The notes beneath the pieces are model-generated. The model was not told the origin of the DNA and ran no database searches. It saw nothing but the letters and a program-made list of their open reading frames with translations. From Thermoplasmatota archaeon (GTDB lineage Archaea; Thermoplasmatota; Thermoplasmata; Lutacidiplasmatales; JAMCUS01), in contig JAMCUS010000019.1 in assembly GCA_023379385.1 (NCBI GenBank), positions 43,788-107,787 on the forward strand: a DNA stretch of 64,000 nt, given 5' to 3'. Positions 9,152 through 16,351 of the stretch are shown here, piece after piece (position 1 is the stretch's first letter; each line of letters opens with the position of its first letter). A program made the translations under genes and the position numbers.

Positions 9152-9937
9152 TTAATCCATCCTGATCTTTCTGGCAAAGATCATATATCCTGTAAAACCC
9201 AGCATTGAAAACTCAGGTCTTATAATGTTTTTTTCTAGATGTATTTCACGCTCCAGGATCTCCAGTGCCCTTATATTTATAAACCCGTTATCTAATAACC
9301 ATAAATAGGTTTTTTCAAGTTGATTGAAGGTGGGAATATAACTGCATATTGTTCCGTCGTTCTTAAGGATATTCATCATATTGGGAAGTACTTTCCATGG
9401 TTCTGGCAAATCTATTACGCATGCATCTATAGATTCCTGTTCTATTTCTATTTTGTCATAGCAATCTCTTTCCAGTATAGTTATTCTTTTACCTAACATG
9501 GCCATATCTATATTCTTCCTTAATATCTCAATCTGTAATTTATTGACCTCAAAGGTGTATACATGGCCATTATCACCGGCATGATAAGCTAACATTATGG
9601 TCAATGCACCGTTGCCACCTCCACACTCCAGGACTCTGCATCCATTGTGTATTGATAACTCTGAAACAATTCTGGAGCTATCTTTAAAGGTTATAATCTG
9701 TGCTCTACGTTCTATATTGTTAATATAATCCGATAAAATGGGTCTGAGAATATAGTACATTTCGTTACCGAATTTAAAAAGAGATCCATAACCTATACCT
9801 ACGATTTTTGAACTATCAATTACACCAACACCATCTATCTTCTGAAAATTCCCATCTATTGTTGATATTATTTTTTTTCCACCATTTAGTCTGTAAAATA
9901 GAATTGTATCCCCGATCTGCACAACATCCATGCTCAT
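9152..9937 (-). CDS. trmI: tRNA (adenine-N1)-methyltransferase TrmI
   Basis: Predicted to make m1A at position 57/58 of the tRNA T-loop. It has a small N-terminal beta domain (residues 1-70), the RRAQIITFKDSSRIV block that corresponds to the RGPQ/YPKD region of the family, and a Rossmann SAM site LECGGGNGALTIMLAY followed by VYTFEVN and a late DACVIDLPEPW motif IV. The length of 261 aa fits archaeal TrmI. ATG 9937 overlaps the TGA of the upstream aminotransferase by one base (TGATG), so the genes are translationally coupled. The T-loop substrate is of interest because two tRNAs in this window have T-loop introns. Confidence 0.88.
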   Translation of the reverse strand: MSMDVVQIGDTILFYRLNGGKKIISTIDGNFQKIDGVGVIDSSKIVGIGYGSLFKFGNEMYYILRPILSDYINNIERRAQIITFKDSSRIVSELSIHNGCRVLECGGGNGALTIMLAYHAGDNGHVYTFEVNKLQIEILRKNIDMAMLGKRITILERDCYDKIEIEQESIDACVIDLPEPWKVLPNMMNILKNDGTICSYIPTFNQLEKTYLWLLDNGFINIRALEILEREIHLEKNIIRPEFSMLGFTGYMIFARKIRMD

Positions 9938-11049
9938 CACATATTTTTTAAATCGTTGATAACATTAGGAAATGCATTGATAAATCTCTCCGCATGCTCC
10001 TCAGGTACACTAAATGATACCCGTATAAAATTCTTACCATATTTTGCAGATACATAATTTCCAGCCCTAACAAAAACTTTGTGTTCAAATAGAAGCTTTC
10101 CCTGAATTGCTTCTGTATCCAATTTTGTTTTTGATACATCTATTATAAACATATTGGCTTGAGATGGATATACCGGTAAGAAGATATCTTCAAAATTCTC
10201 TAACATGTTTTTTATCTTCAGCTGATTTGTTCTGGTTATCTTTTTTACTTCAGGAAACCATTGCGATTTGGTTTGAAGTGCCTTATACGTTGCTATCTGT
10301 CCTATTATATTCACAGAAAGATCATTTGTGTTATATTTTGCAATGGTATTCATAAGTTCTGGTGTTGATACAAGTGATCCTATACGCATACCGGCTAGTC
10401 CGCAATTTTTTGATACGGAATATATTGTTATTGTTCCCTCTGGATAATACGACGCAGCAAGATGGTGTTCATCTGAAAAATCCCTGTACGTTATATCATT
10501 CAGTACGTATAGCTTTTTATCCCTAGCTATTTCAGCAATTGCCTTCACTTCCTCTTTACTGTATCCCGTACCCAGCGGGTTGAGTGGGTCTATGAGGAGT
10601 ATCATCTTCGTTTTGGAGGTTATACGTTCGTTGATCTCATCCACCGGTATCTTCCACGGGTCTTTATATATCGGAATTTCAACTGGTATGGCTCCTGATA
10701 ATCGTATAAATTTATGAATTATAAAATAGCTGGGATCCGAAGCTATAACTTCGTCACCACTTCCAAGCAAGGCACGTATGGTTATGTATAACGCTTCTGT
10801 GCCCCCTGAAGTTAAAAGGGAGCGCTGTTCCTTAAGGTGCAAATCATCAAGAATCAGTTCGTTAAGCCCAAATAACCCTTTTGAATACGGATACCATTGA
10901 TATATTTTCTTCTTAATACCTTCTTCAATTGCATCATTTATTATGTTTGATGGTGCAATATGATTTGTATTCTGGCTCATCCACGCTATTTCATCCCTGT
11001 GTTCATGTGCCCATTTAAATACATCCACGTCCTGTTTGGAATTGTCCAT
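9937..11049 (-). CDS. PLP-dependent aminotransferase, class I/II
   Basis: Fold type I aminotransferase of 370 aa. Visible are LTSGGTEALYITIRALLGSGDEV (cofactor phosphate region), DPLNPLGTG (the NPxG motif that binds the substrate carboxylate), DITYRDFS with the pyridine-binding Asp/Tyr, and the Schiff-base Lys in YSVSKNCGLAGMRIGS. A C-terminal Arg in FIRVSFS fits carboxylate binding. The substrate cannot be deduced; aspartate, histidinol-phosphate and aromatic aminotransferases all share these marks. It is the first gene of the operon with trmI and the CBS-ParB gene. Confidence 0.85.
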   Translation of the reverse strand: MDNSKQDVDVFKWAHEHRDEIAWMSQNTNHIAPSNIINDAIEEGIKKKIYQWYPYSKGLFGLNELILDDLHLKEQRSLLTSGGTEALYITIRALLGSGDEVIASDPSYFIIHKFIRLSGAIPVEIPIYKDPWKIPVDEINERITSKTKMILLIDPLNPLGTGYSKEEVKAIAEIARDKKLYVLNDITYRDFSDEHHLAASYYPEGTITIYSVSKNCGLAGMRIGSLVSTPELMNTIAKYNTNDLSVNIIGQIATYKALQTKSQWFPEVKKITRTNQLKIKNMLENFEDIFLPVYPSQANMFIIDVSKTKLDTEAIQGKLLFEHKVFVRAGNYVSAKYGKNFIRVSFSVPEEHAERFINAFPNVINDLKNM

Positions 11050-11182
11050 AAGATCACAACCCTGTTAATTACATATAATATTGCACTGATTACATTCTAG
11101 TTATTAATATTAATCTATCTATTCTAAAATTTATGCTGATTTTTAGTGTAAAATATATCTGTTTTGAAATGAATACCCTTTT

Positions 11183-12334
11183 ATGTTTAATAATTGCAGT
11201 CTATATTTTGAGAAAACAGAGGTTGACATCCTGAATCAATATGAAGAATTTGTAAAAGAATACATCTCTCCTTTTACAAAAAAAATGGAGGATACAGAAC
11301 AAATTGATAAAGACTACTGGTACAGGCTGGGAGAACATAGGTATCTGGGGCCCATTATAGATAAAAAATACGGTGGTTTGGGAGGATCTGTTGCATTATT
11401 TGCAGAAATGACAAGGATTCTGTCAAAGCAGAGTGGTTCATTTGGATTGGCGTATGATATTCATGCAGGGCTTGCATCCTATATGATAAGTAAATACGGC
11501 AGCGAAAAACAGAAAGAAGCAATACTCCCTGAGATGGCAAGTGGGAAAAAGGTTGTTGCATTTGCAATGTCTGAAGAACAGGCAGGATCTGATATATCCG
11601 GTATCAAGACAGAAGCTTATAATGATGGCAATCTTTATCATATTTATGGAAAAAAGATTTTTACAAGTAATGCTATAAACGCAGACCTTTTTTTAACGGT
11701 TGCAAAAGTCAAAGGCACAGAAAATAGCATGACCCTCTTTATTATTGAAAACGATCCTGAAACAGTAAAAATTGTAGAACGAATGAATATGATTGGGTTA
11801 AAAGCATTATTTGTAGGCACCGAAGAATTCAAAGATGTAGTGCTAAAAAATGGATCTATAATAGGCAATATAGGTGATGGGACAAAGATTGCGTTGTCAG
11901 CACTAGATATTGCACGCATAGGCGTGGCGGCACAGGCTGTAGGTATAGGAGAAGCTGCATTTGAATACGCCTATAAATACGCAAAGGAGAGAAGACAATT
12001 TAATAATACAATATCTGAAATAAGAACAATCTCTGACTATTTTGCAGAAATGTATACTAACTTACATACAGCAAGAATAACCTATCTTGACGCAGCAAAA
12101 AAGATTGAAACGAATGAGAAAACGATATCAGCAAGTGTTGCAAAAATATATTGCACAGAGAAATGTAAAAAAGTTGTGGATACAGCAATGCAGATCGTGG
12201 GTGGTAGATCTTATTTGTTAAACAATTCACTGCAGAGGTATATGCGTGATATAAAGATAACAGAGATATACGAAGGTACAAATGAGATACAGAAGTATAT
12301 AATATTTAACCAGTTAAAAAAACTATTGGGTTAG
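11183..12334 (+). CDS. Acyl-CoA dehydrogenase
   Basis: FAD-dependent enzyme that introduces a 2,3 double bond into an acyl-CoA, for fatty acid or branched-chain amino acid breakdown. Family marks are FAMSEEQAGSDISGIKTEA (signature 1), the RRQFNNTISEIRTI region, and the C-terminal block QIVGGRSYLLNNSLQRYMRD followed by ITEIYEGTNEIQKYII, which holds the Glu-Gly-T catalytic region. The length of 383 aa is typical. The start has no clear ribosome binding site and may be leaderless. No electron-transfer flavoprotein gene is nearby. The TAG stop is followed in frame by about 45 more open codons with no recognisable domain. Confidence 0.92.
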   Translation: MFNNCSLYFEKTEVDILNQYEEFVKEYISPFTKKMEDTEQIDKDYWYRLGEHRYLGPIIDKKYGGLGGSVALFAEMTRILSKQSGSFGLAYDIHAGLASYMISKYGSEKQKEAILPEMASGKKVVAFAMSEEQAGSDISGIKTEAYNDGNLYHIYGKKIFTSNAINADLFLTVAKVKGTENSMTLFIIENDPETVKIVERMNMIGLKALFVGTEEFKDVVLKNGSIIGNIGDGTKIALSALDIARIGVAAQAVGIGEAAFEYAYKYAKERRQFNNTISEIRTISDYFAEMYTNLHTARITYLDAAKKIETNEKTISASVAKIYCTEKCKKVVDTAMQIVGGRSYLLNNSLQRYMRDIKITEIYEGTNEIQKYIIFNQLKKLLG

Positions 12335-12489
12335 AACTATGGTAACTTATACCTGTATGAGTTTATTGGATCAAAAGGGAGGTCAACAAGAGCTGTAAGG
12401 TATCATGAAAAAGGGGGCTCTGCTCTTTGGGAAAGGGCGATAGAGAAAAGGATAAAAAGGCGTTTGCCTATTCTCCTGTGAGGATTTAT

Positions 12490-13260
12490 ATGTCTGCAGC
12501 AGTGGGCGTGAAGAAACAAATTAAAGAAAAGGCATTAGAATTGCTTAAAAATGCATCTGATGGATTGCAGTATTCAGAATTGGTGGCTGCGATCAAGGAG
12601 GCGCTTCCAGATGCAAACGAAAATACCATTCACGGTAGTATTTGGAATTTGCATAAAACATGCTCCACACAAGTGAGCAAACCTGCGAGAGGTTTATTTA
12701 AATACATTGGTTCTGGTGTATCAGGTACAGTTACGGGTGGTGTAACTACTACCACCGTTCAGGCCGGAAGAAACGAGAGTTTGTTTTACGATTCCTTTAA
12801 AAAGTATTTAACAGGAGGTCTAGGGGATAGTGATAATGCTATAGTGATAGGTGGGTCCGCCTTTGGTGAGAAATGGAGTACTCCCGACGTGTTAGGTCTG
12901 CGTAAATCTGAACGTGGTGCTATGGTAGTTTTACCTACTGAGATAACAAGTGCAGAAATAAAAGTAAGTAAGGTTCCACAGGAACTAATAACTGGATTTG
13001 GGCAGGCGTGTGTATACTTGCTTTTTAGCAATAAGTCTTATCTTGTTGTGCCAAAACAAATCGGTAAGGAAATTTTAGATAGGTTAGATGCGTTGTGTAG
13101 GTTATTTAATATTGGCCTAATACTATTTAACAAAGACAACGTCAATACTCCTGACTATGAAATTAGGGTTAGAGCAACAAAACACGACCCTGACATGTTT
13201 TATGTAAATCACTATTTGAATAAGCTTTCAGAAAAACAGAAGGATGACCTAAAACTGTAA
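12490..13260 (+). CDS. HARE-HTH-like plus PD-(D/E)XK-like protein
   Basis: Residues 5-75 resemble the winged-helix (HARE-HTH) type seen at the front of some restriction enzymes and chromatin proteins (LELLKNASDGLQYSELVAAIKEALP, then a short basic stretch and GLFKY). Residues 100-200 have PDVLGL, then TEITSAEIKVS, then GFGQACVYLLFSNKSYLVVP: the spacing of PD ... ExK plus a following Gln helix is that of a PD-(D/E)XK nuclease fold. The frame is also open upstream to a TTG at 12427, but ATG 12490 is preferred. Base composition is visibly more GC-rich than its neighbours and repeats follow it, so it may be acquired. Role unknown: solitary nuclease, defence component or regulator. Confidence 0.65.
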   Translation: MSAAVGVKKQIKEKALELLKNASDGLQYSELVAAIKEALPDANENTIHGSIWNLHKTCSTQVSKPARGLFKYIGSGVSGTVTGGVTTTTVQAGRNESLFYDSFKKYLTGGLGDSDNAIVIGGSAFGEKWSTPDVLGLRKSERGAMVVLPTEITSAEIKVSKVPQELITGFGQACVYLLFSNKSYLVVPKQIGKEILDRLDALCRLFNIGLILFNKDNVNTPDYEIRVRATKHDPDMFYVNHYLNKLSEKQKDDLKL

Positions 13261-13375
13261 AATGCTTATACAAACTGAGAAAGAATTTAATAATAGCAAT
13301 ATGTCAGTCAGCAAAAACAATAACTGCTTAAGAGGTCATTTCTATGAAAAAAAAGAGGTTTGAAAAAAGCTTTGA

Positions 13376-13460
13376 CAGGCAGTAAAAGAATGCTCAAAAA
13401 TGATGTTTTTAGTTAAAAAAGAGATCTTTTGAGTGTGAATTTTTGAAAATTTTATTGATT
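13376..13460 (+). repeat. Copy of a repeated IS-end sequence
   Basis: Starts CAGGCAGTAAAAGAATG and later contains TTTTGAGTGTGAATTTTTGAA. It aligns over its length with 55503-55590 and more weakly with 37209-37298; its beginning matches the terminal repeat of the MITE at 58463. Confidence 0.55.
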
Positions 13461-13472
13461 TTGGGTTGCTAG

Positions 13473-13867
13473 TACTTAACTGCATAAGTTACTAATCGTA
13501 TTCCTAAGTTGAGGTCCCTTAACTTCCCGTTTCCTCCATACGAATGGTACTGCATGTTCATTGTAATTCTTTACAAATTTTGTATCTGTTTAGCCTATAG
13601 TCCAGACTGTAAGAATGCCTTAAAGAGGGACACATTGATAATAAACTGATAAGACCGTTTAAGAGGATGGACAACCCATTGACCAGTTATGCAAAAACAG
13701 TTCCAAAAGTTGATAATAAATGGGAAATAAAAGACACTAGCACAGAGCTAAACAGATACCAAATTTTTTATCGTTGTTAATAGCTTATCTGTGTTCTTGA
13801 CAATTCACTTGCCCATAACATATAATACAGGCAGGTATATAAGGTCGTCTATTAATGCAGTTAAGTA
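13473..13867. repeat. Outer inverted repeat of a 395-bp segment
   Basis: TACTTAACTGCAT at 13473-13485 is an exact reverse complement of ATGCAGTTAAGTA at 13855-13867 (13 bp). The segment has no ORF of note and encloses a second inverted repeat. This is the form of a non-autonomous insertion or its remnant. Confidence 0.55.
13575..13766. repeat. Inner inverted repeat of a 192-bp MITE-like segment
   Basis: A 20-bp arm at 13575-13594 matches the reverse complement of 13747-13766 with one mismatch (core GTATCTGTTTAGC). The 152 nt between the arms are non-coding. It could fold as one long hairpin with a large loop. Confidence 0.55.
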
Positions 13868-14029
13868 ATAGGTGCATCATTTCACGTATGGTGGTACGTA
13901 CTATCTGAAAAAAACAGGGTTTACTGGCATTCAATTATTTATAGTGATTGCTCTAACGGTTAATAATGTCCGTAGGGTTAGAATATATTTGAGTTAGATA
14001 TATATCATAATAACAATTTACATAGATCA

Positions 14030-14593
14030 ATGTCTAATGACGATAATTTACTTGATAAAAGTCCAGAAGCGATAAAGAGATATGCTCTATTCTCTTATAT
14101 CTTTTCCATGGTAGCTATATTTATATTTTTAATATGGCTATTATCTAGTATTATCGCAATTATATCTGTTATTACCTCTAAAACTGATCTAATATCTGCA
14201 GTTACATATATGGTTGAAGCTGTAGTTGCATTTTTATTTATTTTGGTTAGCTTTTTTGTATGTTATCCTGCCATAGAGACTGTATATCATTTGAGTAGAG
14301 ATGATAAATTTAACGATATGCTAACCAGTATATCTGAAAATATTATTTTAATTACTATAATATTCAACGGCTTAATAAGTGGAATATTCCTTCTGCTTAT
14401 TGAAGATGCATTAAGATCCTATAAAAGCGAAGCTATACCAACACCACCTAATGAAATACATGCATCACCTGAACCACAAAAAGAAAACATACAAAAAAAT
14501 GTTACCGATAAATCCATATGCCCCATTCATCATAATAAAATGATATATGAAAATGAAAGATGGTTTTGTCCACTATGCAGAAAATATTGGTAA
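14030..14593 (+). CDS. Small membrane protein with C-terminal zinc ribbon
   Basis: 187 aa with three predicted membrane segments at about 18-48, 58-84 and 103-125, then a proline-rich linker and a C-terminal treble of metal ligands: CPIHHNKM about 15 residues before CPLC, probably one zinc ribbon on the cytoplasmic side. No family recognised. The ORF stands alone downstream of a long intergenic island and upstream of tRNA-Gly. The ATG at 14030 sits about 25 nt after an AT-rich TATA-like stretch, so it is probably leaderless. Confidence 0.7.
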   Translation: MSNDDNLLDKSPEAIKRYALFSYIFSMVAIFIFLIWLLSSIIAIISVITSKTDLISAVTYMVEAVVAFLFILVSFFVCYPAIETVYHLSRDDKFNDMLTSISENIILITIIFNGLISGIFLLLIEDALRSYKSEAIPTPPNEIHASPEPQKENIQKNVTDKSICPIHHNKMIYENERWFCPLCRKYW

Positions 14594-14725
14594 TTTTATA
14601 GAAAAGTAATGGGAATTGGAGATGCAGTAAATCATTAATCATCAACCTGAATAAAAACTAAATACTAATTTTGTCTATAGGGCTTTGGTGCAGGTGTGGT
14701 CTAGTGGTAGGATCTTAGCCTTCCA

Positions 14726-14739
14726 TTGGGTAAGAAGAT
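14726..14739 (+). other. tRNA-Gly intron 1 (position 37/38)
   Basis: 14 nt at the canonical archaeal site. CTTC (14720-14723) pairs with GAAG (14734-14737) as the 4-bp central helix. The 3' bulge is ATA next to the anticodon stem; the 5' bulge CAT runs into a 7-nt loop. Cuts CA^T and AT^A restore the normal anticodon loop. Confidence 0.9.
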
Positions 14740-14760
14740 AGCTAATAACCCGGGTTCAAA

Positions 14761-14774
14761 TGGTATTCTGAAAA
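14761..14774 (+). other. tRNA-Gly intron 2, T-loop (position 59/60)
   Basis: 14 nt inserted in the T-loop. TTCA (14755-14758) pairs with TGAA (14769-14772); the bulges on both strands are AAT, cut as AA^T, leaving TTCAAAT. There is no inner helix, so this is a relaxed bulge-helix-loop substrate. Confidence 0.9.
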
Positions 14775-14842
14775 TCCCGGCACCTGCATTTAACCCTATA
14801 AGGATGTGAATTATTCTGAATTCATAGGCATTCATTCAAAAT

Positions 14843-16330
14843 TTAACTGGGAAATAGTTTTTTTATTATATGTATTATAAAAGATGGAATTCCCAGTGGT
14901 TTAAGCAGTGTATCTACATCATTTTTTCGGAATTCCCTGAGAATGCTGAGTATAATGAAGTATATGATAAATCCTATAATCCACACCGATAAAAGATCAT
15001 ACCATCTGTTTAAAGGAATTATATGATTTATCAAAGCGAGTGCTACGAATGATGCAGAAGCTGAAAAAAGAATAATAACAACTGATTTTATGTCTGGATA
15101 TAGTTTTAAGAATTCATATCCAACAACGATTGAGATTGAAGCAGTAATTATTGAAGAAAACAAAACTGCCAATGCTGCACCAAGCATACCAATGGACGGT
15201 ATCAGAACAATTGATATTGATATTGTTATCAGAAGTTTTAAAATGGTAAAATATAGCTGAAACCTCTGTTTATCTATTGCCATAAGAAATGTGCTATACA
15301 TGTACAGATATCCCTGCGGGATCACTGAAATGGTGAGAATTACCACTTCTGGAGATACAACAATAAATGCATTGCTATATAGTATGTGTAAAAGGTTTAC
15401 CCTGTATACAATTATAAATAAAACTAGTGGTGCTATAATCACTAAGAAATAACGTTGTATGGTAATGAATCTGTTTGCCAATGCATCTCCATTACCATGG
15501 CTTTTGAAAAAACTTACCAGATCTGGAAAAAGCAGTGTTGTTATTATACCCGGTATGATCAAAAGCATTCCTAAAAATCCTTTTGATATGCTATATAATC
15601 CAAGAAGAAAGACAGAGCCATATATTGAGATCAGAAAATTATCTGCCATTTGAGAAAAATAGCCGATTGCATTTGCCACTCCTATAGGTAATGAAAAGAG
15701 GAACATTTTTTTTAACATTAACCAGTTAAATTTACTAATGGACATGAAAAGCAGTACAAAAGAAAGTATTGAACAGATCAATGCTGCATAAAGAAATGAG
15801 AGCATAAGAGAACTGGTTGTTTTTATAAATATTGCAGAGTAGGAAATCAGTATGGTACGGAGCGTATATTCTATGATATTAGGTAGCTGTGAGTATAATG
15901 TTCTACCCTTTGCTATGTTGAGTCTAGCAAAAACTCTGGTAGGTACCCACACTACTGGAATCAGTGCCGCTATCTGTACAGCAAAAACATCATTTATATT
16001 GAAAAATTGAGAAATCTGCTGGGAAAATAAAATTATCACAAAAGCAACCAGGCCCGTAGTTATAAAACGATAAATAATGTATGTTCCAACAACCTCTTTT
16101 TCTGCAGTTCCAGAGGCAATTTCACGTTCAAAGGCAGTACTTACACCTATATCTGCCAACCCTGTTATCATGTTTATAACAAGGACCAGAAACATGTAGG
16201 AACCGAAAACGATCAAGCCTTCTTTACTTACACCCAGATATCTTGCCATAAAGAAGGTAGCAATATATCCTATAATCTGAAAATAAATATTTGATATAAA
16301 CAGATAAAAAGATCGTTTCACTAAACTCAT
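14843..16330 (-). CDS. Polysaccharide/lipid-linked sugar flippase (Wzx/MATE-like)
   Basis: 495-aa integral membrane protein of the MOP superfamily with about 12-14 hydrophobic segments spread over the full length. The N-terminus (SFYLFISNIYFQIIGYIATFFMARYLGVSKEGL) and the internal repeat (KKMFLFSLPIGVANAIGYFSQMADNFLISIY) are typical for O-antigen/teichoic acid type flippases. It probably moves lipid-linked oligosaccharides or other polyprenyl sugars across the membrane and would be a natural supplier for the AglB oligosaccharyltransferase at 41 kb; that link is inference. It follows asnS by 21 nt on the same strand. Confidence 0.85.
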   Translation of the reverse strand: MSLVKRSFYLFISNIYFQIIGYIATFFMARYLGVSKEGLIVFGSYMFLVLVINMITGLADIGVSTAFEREIASGTAEKEVVGTYIIYRFITTGLVAFVIILFSQQISQFFNINDVFAVQIAALIPVVWVPTRVFARLNIAKGRTLYSQLPNIIEYTLRTILISYSAIFIKTTSSLMLSFLYAALICSILSFVLLFMSISKFNWLMLKKMFLFSLPIGVANAIGYFSQMADNFLISIYGSVFLLGLYSISKGFLGMLLIIPGIITTLLFPDLVSFFKSHGNGDALANRFITIQRYFLVIIAPLVLFIIVYRVNLLHILYSNAFIVVSPEVVILTISVIPQGYLYMYSTFLMAIDKQRFQLYFTILKLLITISISIVLIPSIGMLGAALAVLFSSIITASISIVVGYEFLKLYPDIKSVVIILFSASASFVALALINHIIPLNRWYDLLSVWIIGFIIYFIILSILREFRKNDVDTLLKPLGIPSFIIHIIKKLFPS

Positions 16331-16351
16331 TAACAGAACACCCGTTATTCT

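Larger units (their letters stand above)
13261..14029. other. 769-bp intergenic island without genes
   Basis: No credible coding region on either strand. It holds one copy of the repeated IS end (13376-13460) and two nested inverted repeats (13473-13867 and 13575-13766). A TATA-like stretch near 14000 probably drives the following membrane-protein gene. Confidence 0.7.
14690..14788 (+). tRNA. tRNA-Gly (UCC) with two introns
   Basis: Acceptor GCAGGTG pairs with CACCTGC at 14781-14787, with A73 at 14788 and no encoded CCA. The D-arm is GTCT-AGTGGTA-GGAT. The anticodon stem TTAGC/GCTAA encloses CTTCCA, a 14-nt insertion and A, giving after splicing the loop CTTCCAA with anticodon UCC at 14722-14724. 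The T-stem CCGGG/CCCGG encloses TTCAAA, a second 14-nt insertion and T, giving a normal T-loop TTCAAAT. That is the same T-loop as in tRNA-Leu and tRNA-Pro in this window, which supports both intron calls. Confidence 0.93.

Noticed and set aside
12332..12334. Pyrrolysine or TAG readthrough at the acyl-CoA dehydrogenase stop
   Set aside because: The enzyme is full length at the TAG, the extension has no recognised domain, and other TAGs here (DUF5131) lie in obviously decayed genes.
12427..12489. Upstream TTG start for the HTH/nuclease-like gene
   Set aside because: ATG 12490 needs no rare start, and the extra 21 residues are low-complexity and charged, outside the HTH domain.
13261..14029. 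A CRISPR array in the repeat-rich island
   Set aside because: The repeats are inverted, not regularly spaced direct repeats, and no cas genes are present in the window.
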